From CG2-30-58-95 sp964618215 (GTDB lineage: Bacteria; Chloroflexota; Anaerolineae; Anaerolineales; Villigracilaceae), in contig CAZTZE010000014.1 in NCBI GenBank assembly GCA_964618215.1, forward strand, positions 1-64,000: DNA of 64,000 nucleotides, given 5' to 3'. Every line of letters starts with the position of its first letter. Position 1 is the first letter of the stretch. The notes under the pieces were generated by a model that saw only the letters and a program-made list of their open reading frames with translations, made no database searches and was not told the DNA's origin. Both the position numbers and the translations under genes were made by a program. This document shows positions 41,505-49,847 of this stretch, one piece after another.

Positions 41505-42488
41505 ATGGACACTTGGCTTTCCTTCTCCCAATTGATCGCCCTCAGCCAGCAATGCGGTATCCCGCGCGGGGCGCTGACCCCGCTGATATTCAGCCGGAGG
41601 GATGAATCCCCGGCCCCGCTCCCGCCCTTCTGGGTGAACACTAAAGGCGGCTTTACTTCACAGGCTTTGCCGTTCCTGCAAGTCCTGGCAGACCCTCATG
41701 CGGTGAATGGGATTGCGTTTATCCTGCCTGATTTCATTGTCGAGGGCAGTCTGTGCTATCCTGATCCAGCCAGCGGTCATCCGCAAATCTCTTTATTGAA
41801 CAGCGGAGAGGGGCTGCACTTGCAGTCTCCCATTCTGCGCCAATCCTTGTTATCAGTACTAGAGGGTCAACTTTTGCAGGAAGCTGCGGATTTCCAACCT
41901 GTAGGATTATCGTTGCCTATATTGGACGCCTGGCTGCTCTGGGCAATGGTGGATTTGGGCCGGGAGCGTGAGAAGCCTCCCATTGTTTCACTCGACGACC
42001 TTGCCCAAGCACTCAACCGCTCTTACAACCTGCTTCAAAACCTGGCTGCCTGGTATTGCCGGGCTTTGGAACTGGAACAACCGTCGAGGTATGAGCTGAA
42101 AGCGTCCATCCAGCGGCTGGCAGGGCAGGGCTTGGTTGTGACTAGCGAGGCCGGTGGAGTACATGCTGCGGGTGTGACCCGGCGCCTGATCCATGAGTTC
42201 AGCGACCTGAATGCCTTTCTCATGCTCAAAACCAGCGTTCTGCTGGATGAGGATGAAGGCGGCCTTGGCAGTATGCGTAACTGGATTTTCCAAGGCGCCT
42301 CCGGTATGGGGCTGCTCTTTTTTGTCAACGGGGAAACGGCTGAAATGGTCAGTCTTTCTCCTGCCAACATTCTCAATTTGGTAAAACGCTTATTGCAAGA
42401 CCCATTCCGCTTCTTTTCCAAGAAAGGGAATATCCCAGCCAGGAAACCTACTCGTGTTCGCATGCCACCCCCACCGGAAAAACTATAA
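41505..42488 (+). CDS. Cytoplasmic protein of unknown function
   Basis: 327 residues, no signal peptide, no membrane helix. An N-terminal mixed region is followed by helical stretches (SLDDLAQALNRSYNLLQNLA, YELKASIQRLAGQGLVVTSE) with a winged-helix flavour, and a basic Pro-rich end (RKPTRVRMPPPPEKL). No family recognised. Its position 30 bp after the coiled-coil protein suggests it acts with that protein. Confidence 0.65.
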   Translation: MDTWLSFSQLIALSQQCGIPRGALTPLIFSRRDESPAPLPPFWVNTKGGFTSQALPFLQVLADPHAVNGIAFILPDFIVEGSLCYPDPASGHPQISLLNSGEGLHLQSPILRQSLLSVLEGQLLQEAADFQPVGLSLPILDAWLLWAMVDLGREREKPPIVSLDDLAQALNRSYNLLQNLAAWYCRALELEQPSRYELKASIQRLAGQGLVVTSEAGGVHAAGVTRRLIHEFSDLNAFLMLKTSVLLDEDEGGLGSMRNWIFQGASGMGLLFFVNGETAEMVSLSPANILNLVKRLLQDPFRFFSKKGNIPARKPTRVRMPPPPEKL

Positions 42489-42558
42489 GAGTTAAATGGA
42501 CTTTGAAGAGGCTTATCAACACTTTCCTTCCATCAGCGCCGGCTCCAGAAAGGCTGCA

Positions 42559-43008
42559 ATGAAAAATATACTTTTCTATATTCTTCTATTGACTGCGTTG
42601 GCTTGCAATCTGATCGTGCCTCCAATGACTTCAGTCCCAGCAACGTCCATCCCTGATGCGCCTTTCTGCCAGCCAAGCCAATCCATTAACGAAGACGCTA
42701 ACGGGCAAACCATCCGTTTAAACAAGGGAGATTTCCTGCGCGTTGAACTGGATCAAAATGCGTCCACCGGCTATGAATGGCTGGTAGACAGGATCGAACC
42801 TGAGAAGTTGACCGATATGGGAACAGACTACAGCTATGGCGCGAACCTCCCACCGGGCAGCGGCGGCATCCAGCAATTGTGCTTCCGGGCGGTGGAGGCC
42901 GGTACGACCAACCTGCGGCTTATCTACCGCCAGCCATGGGATGTGAAGGTCACACCCGATGCGTATGGACCTCCTGATTTTGAAATTACGATTGAGATCA
43001 ACGAGTAA
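42559..43008 (+). CDS. Chagasin-like (I42) cysteine-protease inhibitor lipoprotein
   Basis: 149 residues from ATG 42559 (GAAAGG upstream). The lipobox LTALAC puts the lipidated Cys at 16. The mature domain has the three chagasin loops: NASTGYEW (the N-P-T-T-G-Y loop), GSGGIQQLCFRA (the G-x-x-G loop), and RQPWD (the R-P-W loop). Chagasins block papain-type proteases by wedging these loops in the active site. A cell-surface inhibitor in a cluster of exported proteins could guard them from proteolysis (inference). Confidence 0.82.
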   Translation: MKNILFYILLLTALACNLIVPPMTSVPATSIPDAPFCQPSQSINEDANGQTIRLNKGDFLRVELDQNASTGYEWLVDRIEPEKLTDMGTDYSYGANLPPGSGGIQQLCFRAVEAGTTNLRLIYRQPWDVKVTPDAYGPPDFEITIEINE

Positions 43009-43024
43009 TCTAAAAGGTACCCTC

Positions 43025-44107
43025 ATGGATTTCAAACAAACCCAACAAGCTTATGTCCGTCTGAAAGATCAACTCGAACAGGGTCGCATCACTGCTGAAG
43101 AATTCGAAGCCCGCGTTAACGAAATGGTTGTGACCGACTCTGCGGGTGTGCTTTGGCAAATGGGTGTCAAGACCGGCAAATGGTATCGCTTCGATGGTCA
43201 AGGATGGGTGAAAGATGTTCCTCGGGAATTTAAGCGATCTTCCACAGCCGCTCCCGCGAAACCCGCATTTGTCCCCAGCCCTGTGTCGCCGCCCCCTCCA
43301 TTTGTTTCACAAAGTGAGCCGGTCTATCCAAGCCCGAAGCAACCGAAGAGAAACTTTTGGGTAAGTGGATTCCTGATTGCTGGAGTTCTGGGACTATGCT
43401 GTCTGGTCATAGCGGTTGGAGGCTGGCTGGTCTGGCGCAATAATCCAATGCCTGTGCCTTCAACTCTACCGGTCATCCCTCCGTTAGTTCCTCCATCACT
43501 GGTTTCGCCCGAACCCGGCTTCACGGCTGGGCCCGGGTTTCCCCCTGACTTGGTTCAATTTCAAGATGACTTCTCAAATCCAGGCAGCGGTTGGGATACC
43601 TATCAGGATTCTGATGGTTCAGCCGACTATTCCAACGGCAGTTTCCGCATTAATGTGACAAGCGCATCCTACCTGCTGTGGACGAACCCAAACCAGTCAT
43701 TGCAGAACGATATCAGCATCCATGTGGACGCCACAAAAGCTGGCGGCCCGGATGACAATGCCTTTGGTGTTATCTGCCGTTATCAGGACAGCGACAATTT
43801 TTATTATTTATTCATCACCAGTGATGGATACGCCGGTATTTCCATGTTCAAGAATAACGAAGGGATACTGCTGACAGGCGATGCGCTGATTCCCAGCGAT
43901 GCCATCAACCAGGGCGCGGCGACCAATAGCATCCGCGCCGACTGTGCAGGCAGTGCACTGACACTGTATGCCAACAACCAGCAAATTGCCAGCGTCACCG
44001 ATTCGAGTTTTAGCGGTGGCGATGTTGGCCTGATTGCAGGGACGTACGAGACGCCCGGTGTGGATATCCTGTTCGATAACTTTATTGTCTTCAAGGCAGG
44101 GTATTAA
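43025..44107 (+). CDS. Membrane protein with helical hairpin, W-Y-x-x-D-G motif and lectin-like domain
   Basis: 360 residues from ATG 43025. The N-terminal SHOCT-like hairpin (YVRLKDQLEQGRITAEEFEA, about 8-33) and the motif TGKWYRFDGQGWVKD (about 56-70) belong to a family I associate with Chloroflexi. A Pro-rich linker, one membrane helix (about 120-140), a second Pro-rich linker, and a C-terminal beta-sandwich (about 175-360, FQDDFSNPGSGWDTYQDSDG, YQDSDNFYYLFITSDG, DILFDNFIVF) like laminin-G/DUF1080 domains follow. The last domain usually binds sugars. Inside-out topology fits a sensor or anchor. Confidence 0.75.
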   Translation: MDFKQTQQAYVRLKDQLEQGRITAEEFEARVNEMVVTDSAGVLWQMGVKTGKWYRFDGQGWVKDVPREFKRSSTAAPAKPAFVPSPVSPPPPFVSQSEPVYPSPKQPKRNFWVSGFLIAGVLGLCCLVIAVGGWLVWRNNPMPVPSTLPVIPPLVPPSLVSPEPGFTAGPGFPPDLVQFQDDFSNPGSGWDTYQDSDGSADYSNGSFRINVTSASYLLWTNPNQSLQNDISIHVDATKAGGPDDNAFGVICRYQDSDNFYYLFITSDGYAGISMFKNNEGILLTGDALIPSDAINQGAATNSIRADCAGSALTLYANNQQIASVTDSSFSGGDVGLIAGTYETPGVDILFDNFIVFKAGY

Positions 44108-44143
44108 AAATAGAGTATCTGTTTGCAAAACTAAGGAGGAACC

Positions 44144-44545
44144 ATGTTTGCTTCTATTCCGTTCGATGTGCCCGGGCCGGGGGTGCTGATCGTGGCGGCG
44201 GTGTTCAGTCTCGGCGCTTTGATCGTCCTGACTTTGTTCATTACGATTGTCGAGTCTGTGGTGATGCTTTTACTTAAGTGGGGCATGTTTCGCCGCATCC
44301 TGTGGGCTTCTTTGCTGATGAACGTGACTTCCACGATCTTCGGAGGTGTGCTGATCGCACTGGGACTGTTCAGCGATTCATACATTTGGCTGGCGGTTGC
44401 CTTCGTGCTGTCCGTGCTAATCGAGGGCGGCGTATTGATGTTGATGAAGCGCGGCGCGGCGCGTCAAAACTGGATTGCTAGTCTGGTTGCCAACCTCGTG
44501 AGTTATCTGCTCATCATTCTGCCTTTTGTCTGGCTGACTGCTTGA
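44144..44545 (+). CDS. Small polytopic membrane protein of unknown function
   Basis: 133 residues with four membrane helices (about 15-40, 50-75, 80-98, 105-130). RBS AAGGAGG is strong. No family recognised. It overlaps the short frame at 44542 by 4 bp. Confidence 0.65.
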   Translation: MFASIPFDVPGPGVLIVAAVFSLGALIVLTLFITIVESVVMLLLKWGMFRRILWASLLMNVTSTIFGGVLIALGLFSDSYIWLAVAFVLSVLIEGGVLMLMKRGAARQNWIASLVANLVSYLLIILPFVWLTA

Positions 44546-44742
44546 TGAAACAACTAAGCCTGCCTGCGCTGACCGGCCTTGCTCACGGCGTCTCGGATGC
44601 TGTGGCGGGAAAGAACGCAGCCAAAATCATGGGCATCCCGCAGCAAACGGGGACGTTTTCTTTCACGCTGGATGTGTGGTGTTTTGGAACTAACCTTCCC
44701 GGTCAGACCGGGAACAAGGCATACACAATCGTCGTGGAATGA
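44542..44742 (+). pseudogene. Short chimeric frame, probably gene debris
   Basis: 66 residues. The first part (LPALTGLAHGVSDAVAGKNA) resembles the start of a multi-helix transporter, and the rest (QQTGTFSFTLDVW, NKAYTIVVE) resembles the final strands of a bacterial Ig-like repeat. Neither parent is complete. The ATGA overlap with the upstream gene may still allow its translation. Followed by about 80 bp with no gene. Confidence 0.45.
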
Positions 44743-44822
44743 TTGGTTATCAGGGAATGAAAAAGCGGCCTGTTAGTCCGAGGTAGCCGTCCCACTGATT
44801 CTGCACGTCGGCATATCGGAGA

Positions 44823-44856
44823 ACTGGCCTCCACATTAAAAAAAATGGAGGCCAGT
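44823..44856. terminator. Perfect hairpin with A-rich loop beyond the archease fragment
   Basis: ACTGGCCTCCA / TGGAGGCCAGT, 11 bp, loop CATTAAAAAAAA, directly after the stop of the truncated archease. Could be a terminator for the minus strand or a small insertion end that removed the archease 3' half. Confidence 0.55.
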
Positions 44857-44860
44857 ATAT

Positions 44861-45064
44861 TTACACAGAGAGAAAGGCAACCAGCAAACCTTCTGCGTCC
44901 GCTGACTGGGCTGCGAAGCTCCGTTTCACTTGCGGACCTTCAGCCTGTTTCGCGCCCGATAGCGCGTTCATACCCCGCGCCGCTTCCGCGAACAGCCCAT
45001 CCAGGTCATCGGCCCAAACGTGCAAGGCCCAATCAGCCGTGTGCGCTATTTCTTCGAATCCCAT
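44861..45064 (-). pseudogene. Truncated second archease
   Basis: 67 residues matching the first half of archease (MGFEEIAHTADWALHVWADD, LFAEAARGMNALSGAKQAEG), then a stop after LVAFLSV. The intact protein at 36068 has 132 residues and places its metal-site Asp at the far C-terminus, so this copy should be inactive. No rtcB adjoins it. It follows the thioesterase gene on the minus strand. Confidence 0.85.
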
Positions 45065-45083
45065 CTCGCCCTCTGCTCACCTG

Positions 45084-45563
45084 TCATTCGTACTTCGCTT
45101 CTCGCCCCACCCTCCTCGCTCCTCCCTCCTCGCCCCTATCCCTGAACCTCACCGGCTCAAAGAGTTGCGGCGCTGCGACGTAAATGCCGCGCCCGCTCAC
45201 AGCAATCGTCTCATCTTGTAGACGAATTTCACCGCTGGCAAAAACCTTGCGGCCTTCCTGTCCAGCGAGATGAGCTTCCACCTTGAACTGCTGTCCCAAA
45301 GGCAGCGGATGGCTATAGTTGATCTCCAGGTTGACCGCTGCGACTCTATGTCCGGCCAGCCAGACGGCTGCGCCCATCGCCTCGTCGAGGATAGCCGCTG
45401 AAGCGCCGCCGTGGGCGTGACCGGGCGGTCCTTGCTGGGCTTCATTCAGGCTGAATTCAGAGGTGATCGTTCCATTATCGCCCACATACCAGGCGAGACC
45501 AATGCTATGCGGATTATCCGATCCGCAAACGAAACAAGAGCCGTGTTCGGGTAATTTTCTCAT
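45084..45563 (-). CDS. PaaI-like hotdog-fold thioesterase
   Basis: 159 residues. The N-terminal CFVCGSDNP motif and the active-site segment PGHAHGGASAAILDEAMG (about 47-64) mark a PaaI/4HBT hotdog enzyme that hydrolyses acyl- or aryl-CoA thioesters. The last about 25 residues (RFRDRGEEGGARRVGREAKY) look repeat-derived rather than family sequence. In the reconstructed ancestral state the recJ stop overlapped this ATG (ATGA), so it was once coupled to recJ; a palindromic element now separates them. Confidence 0.85.
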   Translation of the reverse strand: MRKLPEHGSCFVCGSDNPHSIGLAWYVGDNGTITSEFSLNEAQQGPPGHAHGGASAAILDEAMGAAVWLAGHRVAAVNLEINYSHPLPLGQQFKVEAHLAGQEGRKVFASGEIRLQDETIAVSGRGIYVAAPQLFEPVRFRDRGEEGGARRVGREAKYE

Positions 45564-45583
45564 CTAAGTTCCTCGACTGTATT

Positions 45584-45704
45584 GTAATCTATAAGGAGGT
45601 ATCTTCTCAAAAAGTGGGGGAAGGGGGGTGTGGAAAAACGGGCAAAGCCCGTTTTTCCACACCCCCACCCCCTTTTATTGAGAAGATACGTAATCTATCA
45701 GGAG
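45584..45704. mobile_element. MITE-like 91-bp palindrome with 15-bp target duplication in the recJ end
   Basis: The palindrome runs 45599-45689 (ends GTATCTTCTCAA / TTGAGAAGATAC, centre GGGCAAAGCCC, nearly complete pairing). It is flanked by GTAATCTATAAGGAG (45584-45598) and GTAATCTATCAGGAG (45690-45704), 14 of 15 identical. The right copy is the last coding part of recJ. Removing the element and one copy restores a frame ending LLIDYNTVEELR whose TGA overlaps the thioesterase ATG, which is strong evidence for insertion. No ORF inside, so it is non-autonomous. Confidence 0.85.
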
Positions 45705-48071
45705 TGTATCCTTATCGGCGCGGGTGAAAAAGGTGCGATAGGCGCGGGTCTCAGCCAGGAGAGACTGGATGGCCAGGCTCAATTCTTGTCCCCGGTCGGC
45801 CTCGCGAAGCACCCTGCGGGTCGGCAGGTATTGATTGGCGGCCTGGTTTCCAATTGACAGCTGCAAAGCATCCCCGTCAGCTTCGAAAACGATATTCCCA
45901 TTCGCAGCCAGCCACTCCAACCCCAGGCGGACGGCGATCTCAGGCAGGGCGCAGGCAGCCGCCAGTTCGGAGAGGCGCGTCCGTCCGCCTTTCTTGAGGA
46001 TGGCAAACTTCGCCAGCCCGGCCAGGCGTCGGAGAAAGGTCTCGGGTGTGTCATTGGTCGGGGAAACGGCGAACAGGCAGACGGTGCGGGGTTTGACGCG
46101 CTCGATTGCCGCGCTGAGCACGTCGCGGCCGGGAGGCGTCGTCCAGATTGCCAACACGTCTGCACGTTCCAATTCCAGGCGGTCGCGCCCATTGACTTCT
46201 TTTTTGTCCGCGCCTTCTGCCCAGATCATCGCTTTCACACTGGAACGTTCTAACGTTTCAACTTGTAAACGCGCCAATGTTTCGAACGGTCTTTCCACGC
46301 CGCGATAATCAATCACTTCAATCGCTGATTTCGTAACCTCAACCGGTTTTTCTTCGATCAGTCGCAGGTCAACGAACTCTAACGTGACCTGGCGCGTGCC
46401 GCGCCAGTCGCTGGCGCGCAGGGTATAGGCCAGGTCGAACCTTCCGCCTGCCCGGCTGATGAGATCGGGAAGCTCTTCGCCGCCGCCATTCCACCACAGG
46501 ACGGTTTGGGCATTTCCGTGCTCATCTTCGACAGTGAGTTTCAGGTGTTCTTTGTTTCTTCCGATCTCGGCGGCGCTCTTGAGCCGTAGATTGTGTGTCG
46601 CCAGGATGAGCTTCTCGTTGCCGGGGCCAAAAGGGGCCAACTGCTCGATGGACTCTGACAAGGCGAGGTCGAGAGCTGGCAAGTCGAGCCAGTCATCAAT
46701 TTCAAGCGTCGGTTCGATCGCCTCCTCGCCGGTCATGCCGGCGACAGTTTTTGAGATCGCCTTACGGAAGGCCGGCAGTTTTTCGGCCTCCAGCGCGAGG
46801 CCGGCAGCCATCGGGTGACCACCGTAGTTGAGCAGCATCTCGCGCTGCGCAGCAATGGCGTCGGTAATGTTGATTCCCTCAATCGAGCGGGCGGAACCTC
46901 GCGCCGGCTCATCCGCCGGCACCGAGAAGAGGATCACGGGGCGATGGTAACGGTCCACCAGGTGACTGGCTGCGATGCCGATCACACCGCCCGGCCAGGT
47001 TGGATGCGAGAGAACGATGATCGGCTGGGCGAGCAGCGCCGGGTCGGCGCGTAATTGCGCTTCCGCGGCCAGTGTGACCTGGCGGGTCAGCAGTTGGCGT
47101 TGGGCGTTCAACCCTTCCAGTTGGGTGGCCAGCAGGCGGGCGCGGGCCAGGTCATGGGTGGTGAGCAGTTCGACAGCCGGGTTGGCGTCGCCTAAGCGCC
47201 CCAATGCGTTGAGACGCGGCGCGAGCGTGAATCCGATGTGTTCTTCGCTGATATGGGCTGGCGTCAGTTCTGCGATTTCCAGCATCACTTTGAGGCCCAA
47301 ACGCTGTGTAGAGCGTAAAACTTGCAGCCCCTTTTGGACAAGATAACGAGCGTCAGCGCGCAAAATGGCCAGGTCGGCCACCAAGCCCATTGCCGTTAAA
47401 TCAAGTAACGAGTGACGAGTAACGGGCAGTGAGTGGGAATCTCCCATGCCGGACTCGCCACTTTCTAATAACGCTTCCGCCAGTTTATACGCCACACCTG
47501 CCCCAGACAGGCTGGCAAGGGGATGTTCCAGCGGTAAAAATTTTGGATTGACAATCGCAGCCGCTTGCGGCATGGTCGCCGGCAGATCGTGGTGATCGCT
47601 GATGACCACATCCACGCCGCGTGAACGAGCATAATCCACGGCCTGATGCGCGGTGATGCCCGTATCGCAGGTCAGGATGAGCTTCGCGCCAAGCTCGATA
47701 ATTTCAGCCAGGCGGGGAATGTTGACGCCATGCGACTCTTTTGCCCGCACGGGGATATGATAGGTCACGTCCGCGCCGAGGGTCTGCAGCGTGGAGACGA
47801 GAATGGTCGTGGCCGTCTGGCCGTCCACGTCGAAGTCACCCCAGACACAGATCGGTTCGCGGGCGCGGATGGCGGCCTGGATGCGGTCAAGGGCGGCGGA
47901 AAGGCCGGGGAGTTGGGTGGCAGGCGTCGGGTTGTAATGCTCCGGGGAGAGAAAGGCGCGGGCGGCCTCGGCGGAGGTGAGTCCGCGTCGAATCAAAGCC
48001 TGGCTGACAAGCGGGTGCAGGTCGGGCAGGGGGGCGGGAGAGCGGAGGGGAGCAGATTCAATCCAGCGCAT
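45675..48071 (-). CDS. recJ: Single-stranded-DNA exonuclease RecJ
   Basis: 798-residue 5'-3' exonuclease for recombinational repair and mismatch repair. DHH-family motifs: DFDVDGQTATT (about 78-88), TCDTGITAHQA, ISDHHDLPATMP near 155-166 and the DHHA1 region GGHPMAAGLALEA near 415. An OB-like domain and a C-terminal extension follow. A simple-repeat array inserts about 25 residues in frame (GESGMGDSHSLPVTRHSLL, about 200-222) between motif regions. The last four residues (VSSQ) and the stop come from the palindromic insertion; the older end can be rebuilt. The N-terminus is normal. Confidence 0.93.
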   Translation of the reverse strand: MRWIESAPLRSPAPLPDLHPLVSQALIRRGLTSAEAARAFLSPEHYNPTPATQLPGLSAALDRIQAAIRAREPICVWGDFDVDGQTATTILVSTLQTLGADVTYHIPVRAKESHGVNIPRLAEIIELGAKLILTCDTGITAHQAVDYARSRGVDVVISDHHDLPATMPQAAAIVNPKFLPLEHPLASLSGAGVAYKLAEALLESGESGMGDSHSLPVTRHSLLDLTAMGLVADLAILRADARYLVQKGLQVLRSTQRLGLKVMLEIAELTPAHISEEHIGFTLAPRLNALGRLGDANPAVELLTTHDLARARLLATQLEGLNAQRQLLTRQVTLAAEAQLRADPALLAQPIIVLSHPTWPGGVIGIAASHLVDRYHRPVILFSVPADEPARGSARSIEGINITDAIAAQREMLLNYGGHPMAAGLALEAEKLPAFRKAISKTVAGMTGEEAIEPTLEIDDWLDLPALDLALSESIEQLAPFGPGNEKLILATHNLRLKSAAEIGRNKEHLKLTVEDEHGNAQTVLWWNGGGEELPDLISRAGGRFDLAYTLRASDWRGTRQVTLEFVDLRLIEEKPVEVTKSAIEVIDYRGVERPFETLARLQVETLERSSVKAMIWAEGADKKEVNGRDRLELERADVLAIWTTPPGRDVLSAAIERVKPRTVCLFAVSPTNDTPETFLRRLAGLAKFAILKKGGRTRLSELAAACALPEIAVRLGLEWLAANGNIVFEADGDALQLSIGNQAANQYLPTRRVLREADRGQELSLAIQSLLAETRAYRTFFTRADKDTLLIDYVSSQ
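47398..47470. repeat. Simple-repeat array inside recJ
   Basis: AACGAGTGACGAGTAACGGG and CAGTGAGTGGGAATC units; related to the CACTGATTACTGGTCACTGT array at 34475-34512. In frame. Confidence 0.65.
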
Positions 48072-48079
48072 TTAAATAT

Positions 48080-48172
48080 AACCGCGAAGGGGCGAAGAAC
48101 GCGAAGAGTTTGGAAAACTGCGAAGAAGATTTTTGACCCAAATATCTTCGCGCCCTTCGTGTCTTCGCGGTT
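48080..48172. repeat. Palindromic repeat AACCGCGAAG...CTTCGCGGTT
   Basis: Perfect 10-bp ends, with GAAGAACGCGAAGAG and CTTCGCGCCCTTCGTGTC inside. It fills the gap between recJ and the nuclease and touches the stop of the latter. Confidence 0.85.
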
Positions 48173-49008
48173 CAAAATTCAATTTCTTGGATTTGCTCGA
48201 AATTCACTACGATACTTTCAAATTCGGTCTCGCCATCCATTTCATCGAGCTGGCCGGCCTGTGTACCTCGATTGCAATATGAGCGATAGGGACAGTAGGC
48301 GCACCTCTTCTCGTCGCCGGTGAGGGGAAAATCGCGCTGCGCGAGGATCTCGGCGACCAGCCTGGTCAGCGTATCCCAGTCACGCTTATATTGGGTGGCG
48401 GTATAAGGGAAACGGGACGGTTCTTGCGGATAGTTCGCATACCAGTAAATCATTTCGACTTGCTCCGGCTGGAAGGCTTGTCCGCTGTTCAAATGTACTC
48501 CAGTGCGGACGAGTAGAGCAGGGTAGACGCGGGTTTGCAGGCGGGTAGCCATCCATTCGTCTTTGGGTCGTTTTTGGTATGTCTTCCAGTCAAAGATAAC
48601 CGCTTTTTCACCCGGCGTGGCGGCGATCAGGTCATACTTGGCCATCAGGCGATGCCCGCCAAGCGGTGCGGAGAGGGTCATTTCAGGGTACAGGCTTCCG
48701 AAGTTTTCAAGGCCTCGAAAGTCTACGAAATTCTGCCACCACTGGCTCAGGTTGGGCGAATTTGTCATAAGGCCTAATTTTTCCACAGGCAGTCCGACCA
48801 GGCGCTGCTGGACCAGCCGGTGAAAGAACAAGCCTTCTTGTTGGCGGCGTTCGTTTTCGAGAACCGGCTCAGTCTCGACCGCCGGCCAGGCCAGTTCCTC
48901 GACATAGCGCAACTGGAAGCGGCGCGGGCAGTCGGCGTAGTCCTGCAAGGAGGATTGGGAAAAGGTGAAGGGAGTGGGGATTGTTGATTTGTGATTGGCG
49001 ATTGGCAT
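48172..49008 (-). CDS. PD-(D/E)XK nuclease with iron-sulfur cluster motif (RecB/Cas4-like)
   Basis: 278 residues from ATG 49008. The N-terminal YADCPRRFQLRYVEEL and C-terminal CAYCPYRSYC supply the four Cys of a Cas4/AddB-type 4Fe-4S cluster; the nuclease core is LMAKYDLIAA and AVIFDWKTYQK (D and D-x-K). Such proteins cut or process DNA ends. No cas genes are near; the neighbours are recJ and two AddB/UvrD-like helicases further on, so repair is the more likely role. The first residues (ANHKSTIPTPFTFSQSS) are encoded by a GATTGGC/GATTTGT simple repeat. Confidence 0.82.
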   Translation of the reverse strand: MPIANHKSTIPTPFTFSQSSLQDYADCPRRFQLRYVEELAWPAVETEPVLENERRQQEGLFFHRLVQQRLVGLPVEKLGLMTNSPNLSQWWQNFVDFRGLENFGSLYPEMTLSAPLGGHRLMAKYDLIAATPGEKAVIFDWKTYQKRPKDEWMATRLQTRVYPALLVRTGVHLNSGQAFQPEQVEMIYWYANYPQEPSRFPYTATQYKRDWDTLTRLVAEILAQRDFPLTGDEKRCAYCPYRSYCNRGTQAGQLDEMDGETEFESIVVNFEQIQEIEF

Positions 49009-49019
49009 GGCAGCACCCG

Positions 49020-49469
49020 TTAGAGTCGCTCTCTCACCCATACCAGTACATTACCAGGTGTACCAATGCGGAAAGGCAGGCTCTGCAGATTGGAATTATT
49101 CAGAAAATGTTCACGGTCGTGGGTGATAAACCAGTCGGGTCGTACTTGTAATGCTTCGGCAAGAACCAATGCGTCAGGTGAGTAATCTACTAATTGGTTG
49201 GCTGTGCTGATATTCTCGTCAGAGGGAGTTTCTCCAATATCCACTCGTGTTTCATCAAGTAGCTGGGCAAGGTCAACAAGCAGGTGCGGCGCTTTGCGGC
49301 TGATCACAGCCTCTGCTTCTTGCATAACACTTCTGCCAACAGTGAGGCATAAAATATTGGACTCGCCGAGATGAAATAGCAAACGCGCCCCCCCTGTTGG
49401 CGACATCAACGCTGCAATAATGACGCTCGTATCCAGAAAGAGTTTAGGATTTCTTCGACTTGACGGCAT
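49020..49469 (-). CDS. PIN-domain toxin (VapC-like)
   Basis: 149 residues. PIN acids: LFLDTSVIIAAL (D13), the E in MQEAEAVI, SPDALVLAEAL, and ITHDREHF near 117. PIN toxins are RNases that cleave tRNA or rRNA. Overlaps the AbrB-type antitoxin gene by 26 bp. Confidence 0.85.
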   Translation of the reverse strand: MPSSRRNPKLFLDTSVIIAALMSPTGGARLLFHLGESNILCLTVGRSVMQEAEAVISRKAPHLLVDLAQLLDETRVDIGETPSDENISTANQLVDYSPDALVLAEALQVRPDWFITHDREHFLNNSNLQSLPFRIGTPGNVLVWVRERL

Positions 49470-49713
49470 ATTCTTCCCGCACTTCGCGCAGAGTCGTCAG
49501 CATGGATTCCAGTGTTTCGCCGCGTGATTCCAGTTCCATGCGAATTGTGTCAGCGAGATCGTCCACGCGTGAGCGGTATGGTTTGAACAGAAAATCGCCA
49601 TCGCCCAGGTCAACGATGGTGAAAAAGTCGCCCTCATTGATCCCGTACTTGCGGCGCATTTCTGCGGGGAGCGTGAAAGTCCCTTTACTGCGCACTTGGA
49701 TATTTGTGACCAT
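49444..49713 (-). CDS. AbrB/MazE-type antitoxin of the PIN toxin
   Basis: 89 residues. The N-terminal swapped-hairpin DNA-binding domain is plain (IQVRSKGTFTLPAEMRRKYG, INEGDFFTIVDLGDGDFLF), and the charged C-terminal helix should wrap the toxin. RBS GGAGG seven bases upstream. Expected to autoregulate the pair. Confidence 0.88.
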   Translation of the reverse strand: MVTNIQVRSKGTFTLPAEMRRKYGINEGDFFTIVDLGDGDFLFKPYRSRVDDLADTIRMELESRGETLESMLTTLREVREEYAVKSKKS

Positions 49714-49788
49714 AGCACACCTCCGAGCGGCGGAATTTCGGAATTTCTGCCATCATTATATCACCTTGCCGCGCAGACTGATTCATCA

Positions 49789-49825
49789 TAAAAAAATACC
49801 CGCCATATTGGATTTGGCGGGTATT
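49789..49825 (-). terminator. Rho-independent terminator after the exported protein
   Basis: Stem AATACCCGCC / GGCGGGTATT (49795-49804, 49816-49825) followed on the minus strand by a U-run. Lies 22 bp past the stop of the gene at 49848. Confidence 0.88.
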
Positions 49826-49847
49826 ATTCAGGCTGATGGGCTGTTGT

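Noticed and set aside
48172..49008. Cas4 of a CRISPR system
   Set aside because: No repeats, Cas1 or Cas2; only the Fe-S nuclease fold is shared.
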